Positions 12,790-27,140 are shown, counted from the first letter of the stretch. The stretch is DNA of 64,000 nucleotides from Hyparrhenia diplandra (GCA_015847255.1 JADLZK010008766.1:1-64000); one strand, 5' to 3'. Made by a program: numbers and translations. The notes: generated by a model from the letters alone, not told the origin.

Positions 12790-12903
12790 TGCTAGCCTAG
12801 CTCTGTTCCCCGGCGTACAGTAGAGCAGGTTGATTGTTGCTAGCTCGAGCTGGCTAGGTGCTTGAGGTTGAGGATGATCCGGCAATGGCATGGATGGGGT
12901 ACG

Positions 12904-12911
12904 TATTTATA
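12904..12911 (-). promoter_or_regulatory. TATA box of the NRT2 gene
   Basis: TATAAATA on the minus strand lies about 115 bp upstream of the NRT2 start codon, a usual position for a plant core promoter with a short leader. No nitrate-response element was confidently identified upstream. Confidence 0.6.
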
Positions 12912-15900
12912 GTGAGCTAGAGGGGTTGACATTTTGGGCATCTCGATCACTCTCGAGCCTAGGAAAATGAAAAGCGAAAAAGAAAGAAAGATTAATCTGC
13001 CGTGTGATGGACATGAAGGGTCATCATCAAGCTCAGTGAGCTGAATTAACAAGGCAATTATTGGAGGGATCTGACGGAATCATCAGTGCAGCAGGGCTAA
13101 TCTAAGATTGGAGATAGGTGCAGGAAGAGGAAACACGTCGTTGAAAGCTGAAACTGGAAGAGGCGGATCAAATCAAAGAGGCCAGTGGGAAGGCGCTATC
13201 TGGCATAGATAATTAGCAGAAAATGCTTGGAGATTAGTATATGTTAGTAAAGAAATGGGTTCCTCGGCGCCGCATCACTGAAATTGAAGAGGAATATGAC
13301 CTTGTGCTGAATTGGCCTCATCCCATGGGATCACCCAAGGATCAGAATCTTCTTGCTACTGTGGCATGTGGTGCGGCGACCAGAATCCCAGCAGCAGCAG
13401 CTGACAAAACGGGATATTTCTGCTGTGACATGCAAGCTCTTTGCTCCTTTTTTCTAATAATTATATTTCTGGTGGTCAACTCAGATCGACAAAAACTGAA
13501 ACTGGCTAGCTATAGCTAGCTGCTATATATGCCCAAGTTTCATTGTGTCATATGTTACTGTATCTGCATAATGCAATTATATGTGTCTGTATGTATCAGT
13601 TTTCAGTTGTCAGTTTTTTCCTTAGTTACTGTGTGTATGTGTCAAAATTATCTTTTTACAGTAAAAAGTTAAGGTGAAACCGGTGCTTCTCCTGCGAGCT
13701 GGAATCATGCATTCATCCATCCATGCTAAGCAATGGATTTAATAATAATCATCCAATGAATTCAACACAACACTTTGATATGATGTCCCTTGTGATATCT
13801 GATAATACCTGTCGATCAGAGTTGATGAGAGGATGACGCGCTGTGTGCGTTTACTTAGCCGGCAATAATTAGAGGGGTTAAGTAGATATTTTCCAAAAGA
13901 GAAGTGTATACAGGAGGATAAAGAAGTTGGCGTCAACTCCGCTGTCACTGGAGTTGGAGTTGAGTGATACAGTATGATTCTGAGCTCCCAGCTTCTAGGA
14001 ATGCAACAGCTGATGCTGATGCTGATGCTGCCTAACCATGAGAAAAGCCAAAAAGGGATAGGAAATTGCGGCTGCCTCCATCCAAAAGCCAAAAGACACC
14101 CTTTCACCGTTGCCTAATGATGGGGCCATATATATGAGGTTCTTGCATGGACAGTTGGACACCAAGAACAATTTGCATCCCTGAAATGCACACCGTACGC
14201 ACCGTACGTCTGAAAGCTGATTACCTGAGACAGTGTCAATCCATACAAGCTTCCCAGAATGACTTGCTATCAGCAAAATATTTATAAATTTGACAGTCAA
14301 CAACGGTGCCCTGTCGGCAACGTATTGGCAATATGAAGAAGGTCTGACTGTACACTGTCAACTTGCAAGTAAAAAAAAAGTACATACATATATGTACACC
14401 TGTCTTTCAACCAAGTTTACTTGAAATTTTCATTAGAAGAAGTAGGTTTATGAAACTTGGACGAACTAGATTGGATTGATGTACCATATATATAACAACA
14501 CACGACTGCCATACAAGATAATTATATGAAGGGGCATGCATTACATCTTTATTTAGTTAATTGGTTGAGTCGTCGTCAAATTAAATGGCCTTGAAAGCAA
14601 CAGCTTGTTAATTTGTAGACGATGGATGGAACGAACCAAGAATCAAGGAAATTGGATCATTGAGAAGTAGCAATAATCATATATGTAGTCGACAGATTAT
14701 TGATCATATATAGTTTAGCTTATCTTATAAAATGGCTTTTGACAAAGGGTCACATAACTACGCAAGTAGGCAGCTAGGGAGCAAGCCATGCATAGTTTGT
14801 AATTTCGCAATGGTTTTCGACCCTAGCTACCGGAGATCTCCATCCGGTACACATCCACATCGGTAATTTCGTTTTTAACCGGATGAAATTCGTCGTACGG
14901 GCAAGCAGGAAACAGACACCTGGGTGTAGTCTAGCCTTGAGCTGACTTTGTATTGGTGTTTTCTCTTTAGTAGTAAATTTGTTCGGCATTAATCCTCTAT
15001 TGCGAATCCAGTAGAATAGGGGGTGACCATGGTAACCACGGAGTTACCGAGGTACCGTTTGTATCAACTTTGCGTACGTCTATTGACCAGTCCATTCTGC
15101 TTAATGAAAAACGGGCTATACCCCGACCTAAACACGTCGTACGGATTTTCAATCTTTACTCAGAATTCAACATAAAGTTTTAAAACTTTCAGTGGTTTCC
15201 TTCCTGTCTGCGTCGTCGCCGGGCCCCCAGCCGGTGTTCCTGTCGCCATCATCGATCGACTCTTGGAGCTTCATAGTGCTGATGGTCGTCTTGGTCAGCA
15301 TGGAGCACGTACGATTACCATCACGCGTCTGGGTCGTCTATGGCTGTAAAACTGCAAGAGCCAACAGACCTGCAAATAAACGACTTCTGCATTCGTTTAA
15401 TTGACCCCACCCCGGCCCCTTGATATATCTGATGTTGATTCCTGGTCGATTTTTCATAAGCACAAAATTGCAAGTTGGATGTCGATTTGTTGTCCCTCCG
15501 GCCGATTTGTTGTCCAACTTGGAGGCGCGCTACTGTATACGTCCTCTCAAGTCATCGGTCATCATCGTCGTCGTTGACATGTATGCAGGTATGTATTTGA
15601 TGTATTTGGTTTTAAGTGATCGAGTTTGCAATTTGCAAATTGTGTCGTCGAGTTTATGCAAACCGTGTGCACTCGTCACCTGTGACTTTGATTTGATTAC
15701 TATATCATTTCGTTCCTGGCCGTTACATCGTTGCAAGAGATGGATGGATGCATGAGCTACATAGCTGTTGTATTAATAACTGGAATTTGGAATGGATGAA
15801 GGGGGAAAAGTCGGATTCGGTCGATCGCCTGCCTTCGACCCCCACCTTCCCCACCACTGAATCAGTTTTCATAGCAAGTTTAAGGATAAGATATACATTC

Positions 15901-16092
15901 TTTTTGGTGATACTATTTTTACAAATCTAATATTGTTATTAAAAAAAACTCATTCAAACAAATGAGACAGGGAGCTACCAATAATATTAAAACGAACATA
16001 AGCCCAAAGTGGGCACACAGCGACCAACAACCACACCGGAAAGCAAACTCAACAAACATCGACACCACCTGCACAAAGCCGAAGCTCAGCTC

Positions 16093-16136
<44 letters not shown>

Positions 16137-16863
16137 GAACCACCATCATCCCCGAAACACCACATTGCATCGCTAACACGTTGAAATATGAGATGTACAT
16201 CCGTTTCAAACAAAAAATGTTAAACTGCAAGATGAGATGTATATCCTTTTTTAGACAGAAAGAGTACCTCCTATTCCTATCCATCAGTGCTCCAAATGAA
16301 AACTTTGGTGCCGGCGACTGAATAATCTGCCACTTCTGTGCTCATACCCTTGGATTATTGGAATGCATCATGATGTCAATACGGCAACTGAAGCACACCA
16401 TTCCTTTTCTTCAGTCACCAGACTACTCATCAGCCATGTGCCAAACTTGACGCCATGGCCGTTAATAGAACACTGGAATCCCAGAGCACGATGGTCACAA
16501 TGTAAACAACACCCAGACTGCTAGGACCATAAACATGTGGGAACAAATAAACTAATTATTATCAAGGCCGGCTGCGCCAATGCCTCCATTGCTACGTGGA
16601 TGCATTTTCTAGTTGTTTGCACCACCTACCACCATAAGAGTTCCCCTTTACACATTTATGAAAGCTAATACCATACAAAGAACAGTAACCCTACCCTTGC
16701 TCATTTCTTCATGACGACAACAACAAATGCCCCAGCATGGAGGTGTACATATATATGCAAGGTCGAGCTTAGCAGTGTGCCAAAATGACACAAATAAGCC
16801 CACATTTCATATAGGCAGGCAAATCAGGTTGCCAGAGAATGTACACCGCGATGCAAAAAATCT
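12912..16863. other. Spacer between NRT2 and BRM
   Basis: No gene is supported. The stretch near 12912 should hold NRT2 upstream regulatory DNA, and 16700-16863 probably the 3' untranslated region of BRM. The sequence is moderately AT-rich, with TATATA and CTAGCTAG runs, and has a GA microsatellite at 16099-16132. The block 15933-16320 looks like an old retroelement tail in minus orientation, but no coding remnant could be read. Confidence 0.4.
16099..16132. repeat. (GA)n microsatellite
   Basis: An uninterrupted GA dinucleotide run of about 34 bp. It lies in the spacer between NRT2 and BRM. Confidence 0.95.
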
Positions 16864-19800
16864 TCACATTAGGCTCGGCCGCCTCTTGCCGCTGTCGGTC
16901 CTCAGTCTCTTGGCAGGCTTTGCCCACTGGATGTCTCCAATGCCGGGTGCTGACGAACTTCCCCCTTGATCCGAATGTGCACCCCATCCAGCAGAATGCA
17001 TCAACTGCTGAGATGGGTGTGGATCCCTTTGGAATGGCGTCCTGGCACCTCTGGGTGAGGGCACTGGGCCTGGACGTCCAGGGTTGGCTGGCGAGAGGGG
17101 TCCAGCCCGGCCTGAACTAGACGGTGACCCGATGCTGCTCCTTGCCCGATCTTGTCTTTTCTTCTTAACAATGAACATATCGCTAGGGTGCAACAACCCA
17201 GCACCATCCTGGAGCTGATCCCTGCTGCCGGATCCAGAATGTCTGGGGTCTCTCTCTGATCTGGAATTGTGGGGACGGATGGGGACTTCGCTGGGTTGAT
17301 TATGCCTGCTATGTCCCGACCCATGCTGCTCTGCTTCACTGGCACTGGCTCTGCGCTTATGGACTGATGCAGTGTGCTTTGACGATGTGGCAGCACCACT
17401 TGCAGCTCCTCCAGGATTCGAAAACGACATCGCATTCTTAGCTTCACTGAAGTCTGAATCTGGGAAGGCAATCTTCATTATGTTGAAAAATAAGTTATGG
17501 AGGGTCTCAGCCTCTATCCGGACCTGCATCATTTAGTCAGATGGAGTAGATTATTATCCTAAGGCTAACGCACCAGCCTCGAGCTCCATAACAGGTAGTA
17601 GAAGTATAGATCGTAATACAAAATAAATGTAACAAAGATACAATGTTTGATGTAGGGCTACCTCATGCCTATAGCTGAAGTGCTGAACCACACTTTTCAA
17701 CATCTGTTGCATGTCCGCTATGAACTCGGTTACAGCGCCATACTCGAATCCATCAACTCGCTGTTCAATTTTTTGTAGGTCCAGGGTGCTACCAGCTGGA
17801 CCTCTTGATGAGGAATTTTCATTCCTCCGCCACCAAGAAGATATATTAGGTATGATTTGATGACCTTCTTTGTCAATCCTCCTCCAAAGCTTGCTTATCA
17901 CATTTTTACACTGCAGGTATTCAAGTCAAGAGAGCCTTAGTTCAGCCATACAACAAGCCAAAGGAACAAAAGAATACCAGAGAAGACAACATCGATAAAA
18001 AAAATGGCATGCAAAGGATTATAACAAGCCACAATGTAATGTGAAAACCTTAACTTGCAATAAATACAATTGTGATATTGACAATAAAGGTTTCAATCCG
18101 ACAAAGAATTTGCTCCGGACTTCCCTTTCAAATCCTTTTGTTTTTGAAGCAAAGTAAATATTACAAGTCGCACTAAACAAATTAGGGCATAAAGAGCATG
18201 AGTTTGTGTGCCTACCTTTCTTTGCATACTATCAGACATCTTTGTGCCACGGAACTCAGGGGTAGCGGAATCAATGGCCTTACTGTTCCAGTTCTCCTTG
18301 GAGCGTTCAGCAGATCCCTCACCAGACCCAGACAAGTAAGTCAATTTCCCAGACCTAGGAGCTGGTGAAACCTTCCTAGATGGCATGTTGCGCTTCTGTT
18401 TCACTAGAGGATGAACTGTGTCTTGTTGCCTGGCAGCTGGAAAAGTAAAAGTACAGGCATCTAGGTCAGACTTAAATTGTGAAACATAATGACCATCATC
18501 TTGAAATGCAAGATAAGTACCATGCTGAGGGAAGACCCCTTCTCCAGATCTATCTTCCTGCTTTTCTGCATTGGGTTTTGGACGAAGACGGATACTTCGC
18601 TTGCGTTTTATTTTTGGTTGCAGTACCTGCTCATCCTCACCATCATCACGTTCATGATTCCAGCTTCCAGACTGCTGGACATGTGAGTCCCCAGACATTG
18701 CAATCTCACCTTCCTCTAGGTCATCCGGCTGCAAATCACCAGTTAAATGCTTGATGATATAGTCGATTGACACAGAAATTCAAGCAAAAAACAAAGCAGA
18801 TAATAAACAACAAAATATGTCAACACATACAGTTCTCTTTGACAAAGAGCCTGGGCGAGCATCTAATGCAGATAGAGACCGCAATTTTTTTGAAGATGAG
18901 GAAGGTGCAGGTGGTGGTAATCTCCTGCTTCCAGAAGAAGAGCCTGTTGAACCAGCTTCTTCCATCCTATTAGTTTTTCTGCTTCTTAGTCCTTCAGTAA
19001 ATTCATATACATTCTCATTCACAGGCTCTTCTTCCTCAGATTCATCCTTGTTATCAGGTATCGAATCATCATTGTCCTCTTCATCTTCGAATTCCCCTAT
19101 TTCCCCTTCTTCAGGTAGGGATGCAACATTCCTCTCCTCAGAATCTTCATCAGATTCTTCAAGATCTTCATCATCGATCTCCCTGTAGATGGAGTACTTG
19201 CCAGTACCCTTTGGCGCCCCTTCTTTTCTCAGGTGTATGATTAGTGTCCAAAGCAATACCCCCAGATGACATATTTCTTGACGGTTTTTTGGACAGACTC
19301 GCCACCACAGCATCTACTTCAGTGGAGTTAACACGAAGCCACTTTGGAACCTGATGATGCTTCGTCATATCACCTGTCCAATCGAAGTCTTCATCCATCT
19401 GATCAAAAAGCTCGACTTCACTTTCAGTCCTAGCAATCATACGGTTTACTTCCTGTAGTGAAGGAACATCATGAACAGAGTCTTGATATCTCTCTTCATC
19501 ATGCAGGAGTGTCTCCAGAGTCATCCGCCTTTCCTCATGGGTTGTTCTTTGATCAAAACGACCGGCATTAATTACCTCATCTGCCATATCAATTTTGTAT
19601 TGTTGGATATTGTTGCGGATGAGACTTTCAATTGATCCCATGTATCTGTCTTTTCCAGCAAGATCATCCTCCAAATCTCCACTCCCTCCATTTCTCAATT
19701 CATCCTCTTTCTGATAACTTGATATGTTATCAACAACAGCCTCCATGTAAATAACCTTTACCTCCCTAGTCTGCCCTATACGATGGGCCCTAGCAACTGC

Positions 19801-20784
19801 TTGCTCCTCATTTTGTGGATTTGGATCAGGGTCATATATTACAACAGTGTCTGCACTCTGAAGATTCAGACCCCTACCAGCAGCACGAATACTAAGCAAG
19901 AATATAAAACAATCAGAACCAGGCCTGTTGAAGTCAACAATTGCTGACTCTCGATCTTCCAAGCTTGTTGTTCCATCAATTCGCCTATAAACAAGTCGTC
20001 TCCACTGCAAATAGTCCTCCATGATGTCAAGAAGCTTCGTCATGGTGCTAAAAAGTAGTACACGATGGCCTGCCTTGTGAAGCTTAATTAAAATTCTATC
20101 AAGATTCCACAACTTCCCGCAAGATCTGATCAGAAAATCTTTCCCATGACTTAAGAATGGATAGGACAGCAGAGGATGATTACAAACTTTCCTTAGCTCC
20201 ATGCACTTGTTGTTGAGATTCTTGTAAGTCTTGACCTGGTACATGGGATTCCGTTGTGCACGCCTTTTTTCTCATCTTCAGGATCAACTCTAATGGTACC
20301 AGTAGACTTGATCCAATCATATATAGCTCCTTGAACGGCAGACATTCTGCATCTCAAAACAATGGAATCCTACAACAACATGCCAGATTAATAATGGTAT
20401 GAAGTTACCAAACAAATTAACCAATGAGATAAGGGAAAAAAAGGATAGCACCTTTCGTGGAAGTGATCCTTCAACATCTTCCACACGCCTACGTAGCATG
20501 AAAGGTTCCAAAATCTGATGCAGCCTGTGAATTATTATTACTTTCTTCTCTGTCTCAAGCCAATCATCTTCTTCTTCACTATGTGTAGGACCATCCCTCT
20601 GAAAAGGCTTAGAGAACCAATCTGAAAATGCCTTGCTACTGTCAAATACTTCTGGAAGCAACAAATTCAAGAGGGACCAAAGCTCCTTGAGATCATTCTG
20701 TAATCAATTTCCAAAGGCATCAAATAACAACACTATATTATACGACAAAAATGGCGCAATACTGACATGATAAATTGGCTATAC

Positions 20785-20842
<58 letters not shown>

Positions 20843-23800
20843 AAGAGGGAGAGAGAAGGGATCCTGGCACCACAGAAAAAAGAAAATGCTGCATCAAGAC
20901 AGTAAAGCAATATTGGCAACAGTAGCAATATACACTTATTTAGTTTACCTGCAGAGGAGTACCGGTGAGAAGGAGGCGCCGCTGGCAACGATAGCGATCA
21001 AGATCACGCGCCAGGACAGAGTCTCTGTCCTTCATCCGCTGTGCCTCATCAATTATAATGTACTTCCAATCAACCCTTGAAAGCTTGGAACGATCAAACA
21101 TAACAAATTCATATGTTGTTACAAGAACATTAAATTTCATGGCCATAACCTCCTGCAAGACAAGTCAATAAATAAAAAGATATAAGAAAAAAAATTCTAC
21201 AAGAGCTAAATGAAGAACATCAACAGGAATGCTACCAGATAGCTAAGCCATGCAAAACAACAAAAATGTGGTAAGCATTAATTTCAGTGAAGGATAAACA
21301 GCCAAACAGGGATCTATGATAAGAGCAGCCATAAAACTAAGAAAACACTACCCTATGCTGCACAAAACATGTACAACAACATGTACCTGTATAGGAAATT
21401 ATGACACTACCCAATGCTGCACAAAACATGTACCTGTACAGGAAATTATGTAGACTGATCTAGAAAACTAAAATAGTACTGTGTACAGCGCAATATAATT
21501 TATTCCAAACAGTCATGTTTGCTGATGAATTTCTTTATTTTTTATTTAGGACATGCAGTTGGCAACTTGTCATGAAAACAAATCCATCAAAACAAAGGTA
21601 TTGCATGCAAAATAAAGTTACCGGTACTAATTATAAGCAGGTGGTTCCTTCAGAATCAGAGAGTGCATGGTTATAAGCTTCCCCTTATAGAATATTTTCA
21701 GATTAGGATGGCTGGTCTGAGTAATCAGGAACTTTTGTATTTATTCACAACAAATGTATCAGGAAATTTTTATTGCTAAAATGAGTACATGCCTAACATA
21801 TGAAAAAATAACTAAAGAAAAAGCAGCTTACTTGAGAGAACAACTTCTGCCTTTGGTCCTTTGCACCAACATAAAAGATGCAAGATGCAGATGGTAACCA
21901 ATTTAGCAGTTCGCTCTGAAACAAGAGTCGGCAAAAAAATGAGTTTCGATAACAAATATCTTACCCAAAAAAAAGGAAAACTAAACAAAATACTCAGTGC
22001 ATGAAGGACACAGAAAATGCACCTTCCAATTGACCAAGACAGCATTTGGCACTATTATGAGATGAGGGCCATAATTCCCTTTAAATTCCATCAGGTACGC
22101 AATCAATGCCATGACCTATTATAAAAAATAGCATAGCGATACAAATAAGTTCCTAGCCATTGGATCGAATGAAAAGAGGAAGCATTGATGATAAGAAAAA
22201 CATCACGGATAACAGGAGTGCAGCTAGCAAATAAGAATAAGCAAAGGGATGACCTGTACAGTCTTGCCAAGACCCATCTCATCAGCCAAAATGCCATTCA
22301 ACTTATTATTGTACAAAGAAAGCATCCACTGTAGGCCCACCTGCATAACCAACAAAATGAATTGTAAGATCTCCTATGACAGGACAAAACTACATTGAAA
22401 ATGAGTATATTACTTCAGTTAAAAGCAGATATCCTACCAGTTGGTAGTCCCTTAAAGTTCCTGCTCGCAACAGTGATGGCTGCTTCAGAAACTCTCTCAC
22501 TTACAGCATGGGCTAAAGTATAGTACCTGAAGTATGCAACAAGTAAAACCTTATTAAGGCTGAGGAGCATTATTCGAAACCTACTTCAAATGTCAAATAA
22601 AAAAACAAAGATGCAACTAAAATTTACTCCAGGTGCATATCTGAACTCTAAAGTAAAAAAAATAGCGACAAAGAAAAAACTTAGTGGCTTTCTTACTTGT
22701 TAACAGATGTATTCTCCCTTGGTGCATTCATCTCAGAGAATGTGTTCCTTATCATAACCTCCTGACCAGCACATTGTGCAGCAGCCTTCACTTCTTCCTC
22801 AGACAGGCCCTGTTATTAAACAACAGTATGTTCATATACAGGACTAGAAAGAAGAAACCTGGTTACATGCAGCAAACTCGGAATGTAAAACCATCAATGT
22901 TTGAGCTACAATCTACAGAAACCTTTGGTGTCCAATGCTATGAGTTCAAAAAAGGAAGAGGACTGGGGACATGCCAGTTTCACTATTCACAAGCAAAGAG
23001 TGTCAAAATACCTGTGCCCGTGCAGCTGCTGCAGCAGCATTTGCTGCCTCTTCTACTTGTTGCTGACTCTTGGCAGCAGTTATTTTTTTCCTCCAAGTTT
23101 ATAAAGGTACTCTTCAGTCTGGGTCAAGAAAGAAGATAGGACATTGTATCTTTGAGCTGCATCACCAGGAACACTAGTCTGCTGTTCCAACAATATTTGA
23201 CGGTATCTTTCCACATCATTGTTTTTCAATGCCTCCATTCTTTTGTTCCTATCATCGTCTTTCTTCTTTGAGAATTCTCTCAACAGCCTTTCATGGTACT
23301 TGGCCACCCCTCGACACGAAGTTATTCGAGCATCACGAATGGCCCAATGTGCCTCCAAAAGCTTCTTGCGCCACTGGAAAATGGATTTCAGCTGCTTCTC
23401 TCTAGAAGCTCTCTGCAACTGCTGAACTTGCCTTACAAGCTCAACACGTTGGCGTTCGCATTGTCTGACAAATTTTCTGTATATCCTATCTGGCATTGCC
23501 ATAATTTCTTGTTGTTCATGCTCAACTTCATCCCTTAGACGAGCCTGATGCTCTAGGAGTTTGAGTTTCTTTTCTTCAATCTGTAGCCTCAAGACAAGAT
23601 CAGGTCGTATTCTTTTCCTCTCTAGATTAATTGCAAGCAAACCGCTTATCTTTTTTAAGTTATCCTCACGTTTCTTACCAAGAACTATCATCCCCTCCTG
23701 AGCTAATAAATCTTTCACGTCATAACCTAGTGACAGATTGCTGTTGTAATTTGCTGGTCCCATTGAATCATGTCTCCTAGTGAAGGATGGGAAATCGAAT

Positions 23801-26574
23801 AATGGGCCATGGTATTTTCTGGGAACATCTCTTGGAGCTGGAGCACTGCTTGTGGAGGCAGTCCTTTTTGCCTGCTCAGCATCCACTGGGCTACTTTCTG
23901 CTGGTACAGATTTACCCCTCTCAGCATTGTAATCACTTCTCCCAGCCCCAGGTGTTCTCTGGATACTCCGTTCCAGATCCTGCTCAGATTTAATCACAGT
24001 AGTGTTACTATGCTCCGGTGCAGAAACTGGTCCAATTTTTTGAGGCTCTTTCGGTGAAGCTTTCATCACTTGCATGGGACCAGGACCACTGGCAGGACTA
24101 GCTTTGTCCTCTGATGAAGCAGAAACCTCCACCTTTGGTAAACAGGGTCCCTTTAACAATGCAGGTTTTTCAGGAGCTTTGTCACCACTCTCCATCTGCC
24201 TTCCATGTTCATCAGCATTGCTTACACTAGGCCTTTCATGGCTATTTGTTGCCTGGGGTCCTGAAACTTGTTGCGGTCCTCCTTGTGAATCAGGAGGGCG
24301 ACCAGTTACAATTAATTCAAGAACTTCAGGCGGCAGTCGATCACCACGCTGATACCAAGATATGCAACCAAAGGAGGAAAAACGACACATCAACATTAGA
24401 TTGATCAGCTAAAACCTAAAATTACGGATTTAGTCTCTTGAAAGAAAACAAAAGGACTTTAAGGTTTGTCTTTCTTATACCTTTAAACGCCGGAAAGCTA
24501 ATATCTGCGCCTTGAGTACATGAAGTTGATTTTTGGTGAAACCCGTTTGCCCTGTTTGTAGCCGAGCACCTGGAGTTGGGACCTGTGATCCTCCTGCTTC
24601 ACCAGGGGTAGATGTTGGGGCAGCAGCCTGGTTAAGCTGTTGCATCTGTCTGACATGCTGCATCTGCATTGCTTCTGAATTTGCAAGCACATTTTTTGGA
24701 TTGGATTGCTCGGGAACCTTACTCACATTTGCAGAACTTTGGGGGATATGCATCGGTTGCACACCATTGCCCCCTGTCAGAGGTGACCTCACAGCCCTTT
24801 CATTTGCGCCATCCCTGTTATGCACAGATAACTGCTGTTGCAACTGCAAGTTGCTCGGATTCACTACCTTAGCCTCTTCTCCTCCAGAAACTGAGCTTGG
24901 GGAAGGGGTTGCCGGGGGCTTCAGTAGGGCACCCTGCGTTGGAGCATTACCATGCCCTGGGGTATCACTGTTCACTTGAGAGGGCATTGCTTGCTGCTGC
25001 GCAGCCATGTTTGCCTCGTTCTGCTTCTGCATGGCAGCCATCCTGTTGGCCTGCCAGATTGGCAGGAGTTGAGAAATTGCACTCATGTTTGCAGGATTGG
25101 ACAGGTCAAAGTTGTGCTCTTTTGCCCAGGCTTGGATGGCTTGAAACTGCGCTGGCGTTATGGGGCTACCACCAGCACTGGGCATTCCTGCCTGGCCCTG
25201 CATTGGCTGCATGGGCCTGATCATACCCATTGGCGGCAACTGCTGTCCAGGGACTCCTTGAGGAGGCATAGGAGGCCTCATATCACCACTTCTTTGCTCA
25301 CTGCTGCTTGATTGCCCCTGCTCTTTCTGCTCAGACTGTCGCTTATACATCTGAGCCTGGACCTGGGCCTGGGCCTGGGCCTGGGCCTGGGCCTGATGAA
25401 AGGCCATAAGCTCCTGCATCTTGGCCGGGTTGTTAAGCATGTCCTGGTCTCTTGAGGACGAAGCCGCCGCCATGTTCATCTTGGCCTGCTGCTGTTGCTG
25501 TTGCTGTTGCTGGAGCAGCATCCCCTGGGCTGCCTTCTGCTGCTGCTGCTGCATCGCAAGCTTCAGGAACTGTTGCTGCATTGCAACCTGGTTGTGCACC
25601 TGACCTCCAACCATGCCCTGTGGTCCACCTGACATTGGCAGGTTCCTCTGACCCTGGAAGGGTGACACTGGACCCGAGGACTGAGGGAAGCTCACGCCCC
25701 CTGGTCCCATCATGCCATGCGGCGCACCAGATTGGAAGGCTTGCTGCTGTTCATGGTGATGCATCATTCCCTGCAGCAGAAGGTGATCCGTTCATCAGAA
25801 GCCTAGAACCTCACAATCACCAGAACCAGAAACAACAAAACACATACTAGAGAGGCATATCAACTGCAAGCCAATAAAACGAAAACGATTGAAGGGGTCC
25901 CTCGGATTTTCTAAAAGAAAAGCAAAGCAAAAAAAAAAAAATCCGCATCGGCCATACTAAAGAACAGAGCTTATCCAAATCCAAATCACTCTGTAATGGA
26001 ATAAAACAAAACCAAATTGAGACACTATCAGGGTCAGACAACAACTCCGGGTTGGTCCGAATTGAAACCGGGGCAAGACGAAATCCCGCGCACAACACAC
26101 AACACATGTGAAATACCAAATAATGAAATGAAATTCCGACCAGGCGAAGAACGGCAGCCCGGGGAACAAAAGACAGGACAACCAAAGCCACTGGCACTCC
26201 TCCTCCTCTCCTCCGCCCTCCACTGGAGGGAGGGGTTGAAGACGACCGTTAGCGGAAGTCCACGTAAACACGCCGCCTTTTCGCGAATCCCAAGGCGCGC
26301 GCACGGTTTCCCACCAATCGCGTTGGTCGGCCCCAAGTGCAAGAAAAAAATTCACAAACCACCACCACCACCAAAATAAATTCGAATCCAGAACCCAAAG
26401 CCTCGGTGTGGTGTGGGGCAGAGCAGACAAGGCAAGGCCTACCTGGCCTCTAAACCCCTAGCTGCTGCGCCTGCTGCTGGGCGGACGACGGGGTCGGCGG
26501 CTGCTGCTGGTCCGGGTGCGGCGACGACGCCGGCGAGCCCCGTGAGCTGCCGGAGGGCCCCCGCTGGGCTGCAT
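16864..26574 (-). CDS. BRM: SWI/SNF chromatin-remodelling ATPase BRAHMA, with frameshifts
   Basis: Fourteen exons: 26574-26456, 25770-24481, 24348-23012, 22809-22697, 22526-22438, 22340-22254, 22115-22023, 21915-21832, 21152-20949, 20697-20452, 20369-18831, 18728-18216, 17910-17662, 17523-16864; about 2,200 residues, matching plant BRM. In order: Gln-rich N-terminus, QLQ domain (about 455-490, FTKNQLHVLKAQILAFRRLK), HSA region (about 800-870), SNF2 ATPase with Walker A DEMGLGKT and box II DEAQR, helicase-C with the HRIGQTREVKVIY motif, SnAC-like segment, an acidic and AT-hook region, and a bromodomain (about 1906-2020). BRM slides and evicts nucleosomes in the nucleus and acts in development and hormone response. 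Frame breaks occur in exon 1 (G run near 26560), exon 3 (A7 near 23085), exon 5 (near 22490) and twice in exon 11 (A6 at 20265-20270, and near 19213). Exon-phase arithmetic agrees with each. All catalytic motifs are present. Confidence 0.95.
20787..20857. repeat. (GA)n microsatellite in a BRM intron
   Basis: A GA run of about 50 bp continues into a degraded GA-rich tail. It lies in the BRM intron between the exons at 21152-20949 and 20697-20452, so length change there would not alter coding. Confidence 0.95.
21346..21450. repeat. Tandem duplication in a BRM intron
   Basis: Two adjacent copies (21346-21404 and 21405-21450) share CACTACCC and ATGCTGCACAAAACATGTAC, and end in GGAAATTATG. The first copy contains an extra short CAACAACATGTAC insertion. 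They lie in the 0.68 kb intron upstream of the box II exon. Confidence 0.8.
25352..25395 (-). repeat. Hexanucleotide repeat coding for Gln-Ala
   Basis: About seven units of a CTGGGC-type hexamer (GCCCAG on the coding strand) encode an alternating Gln-Ala tract in the low-complexity N-terminal part of BRM. Such tracts vary in length between alleles. The frame is kept. Confidence 0.9.
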
Positions 26575-27100
26575 GGTGGCAGGCCGGCCGGGGGGTCCTG
26601 TCCCTTGGGGAAGGAGCTTCTAGATCTGTCCGGTTCGGGGCTCCCTCATGCGTCCGCGGCAGATCTAGGTCGACCGGGCCCGCGTGGCGCCGGATCGTCG
26701 CCGGAGACGCGCTGCGGCTGGCGGGCTCTCCTCCGGGCGTGGGTGGTCAAGCCCTAATCCGTGTTTGGGAATGGAGATTTCCGTGCCTCTCGCTCGCTCT
26801 CTCTTTTATTTCCTCGTCGGGGTTTTTTTTGGTTTTGGATGGAAGAAGAAGAAGACGGGGAAGGCGAGGGAGGGAGGGTGGTGGAATCGTAAATTAGTAG
26901 GAGGTGATGGGTTTTTATGTTAAAGAGACACGGAGCCGGCCGGAGAATGGAGACACTAGAGGGTTATTTGCATGGAGAACCTCGAGGTTTTGTGAATCTA
27001 CGTGTTGGTTTAGTGGATGGGATCTTCTGTGGACATTGTTGGAATGGCTCAGAATTGGAATTTGTGCATTTGGAATGTGCTGTCAAGTGACTAATGACCA

Positions 27101-27140
27101 TGTATGATATGATTTTTCTGTGTATGATATGATTTTTCTG
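27101..27140. repeat. Perfect 20-bp tandem duplication
   Basis: TGTATGATATGATTTTTCTG occurs twice in direct succession. It immediately precedes the longer degenerate duplication that follows. Confidence 0.9.

Noticed and set aside
11755..12795. Long plus-strand open frame (346 residues) opposite NRT2
   Set aside because: It is the antisense shadow of a GC-rich gene whose sense strand has clear NRT2 signatures; its composition is unnaturally rich in Glu, Asp, Arg and His.
16727..17120. Small plus-strand frames opposite the last BRM exon
   Set aside because: They overlap the conserved C-terminal BRM exon on the other strand and lack any recognised motif.
20787..20857. GA run as a GAGA-factor regulatory element
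   Set aside because: It is inside a late intron and looks like an ordinary microsatellite; nothing else supports regulation.
24533..25850. Several plus-strand frames opposite the BRM N-terminus, rich in Cys and Ala
   Set aside because: They are antisense shadows of the Gln-rich BRM coding region.
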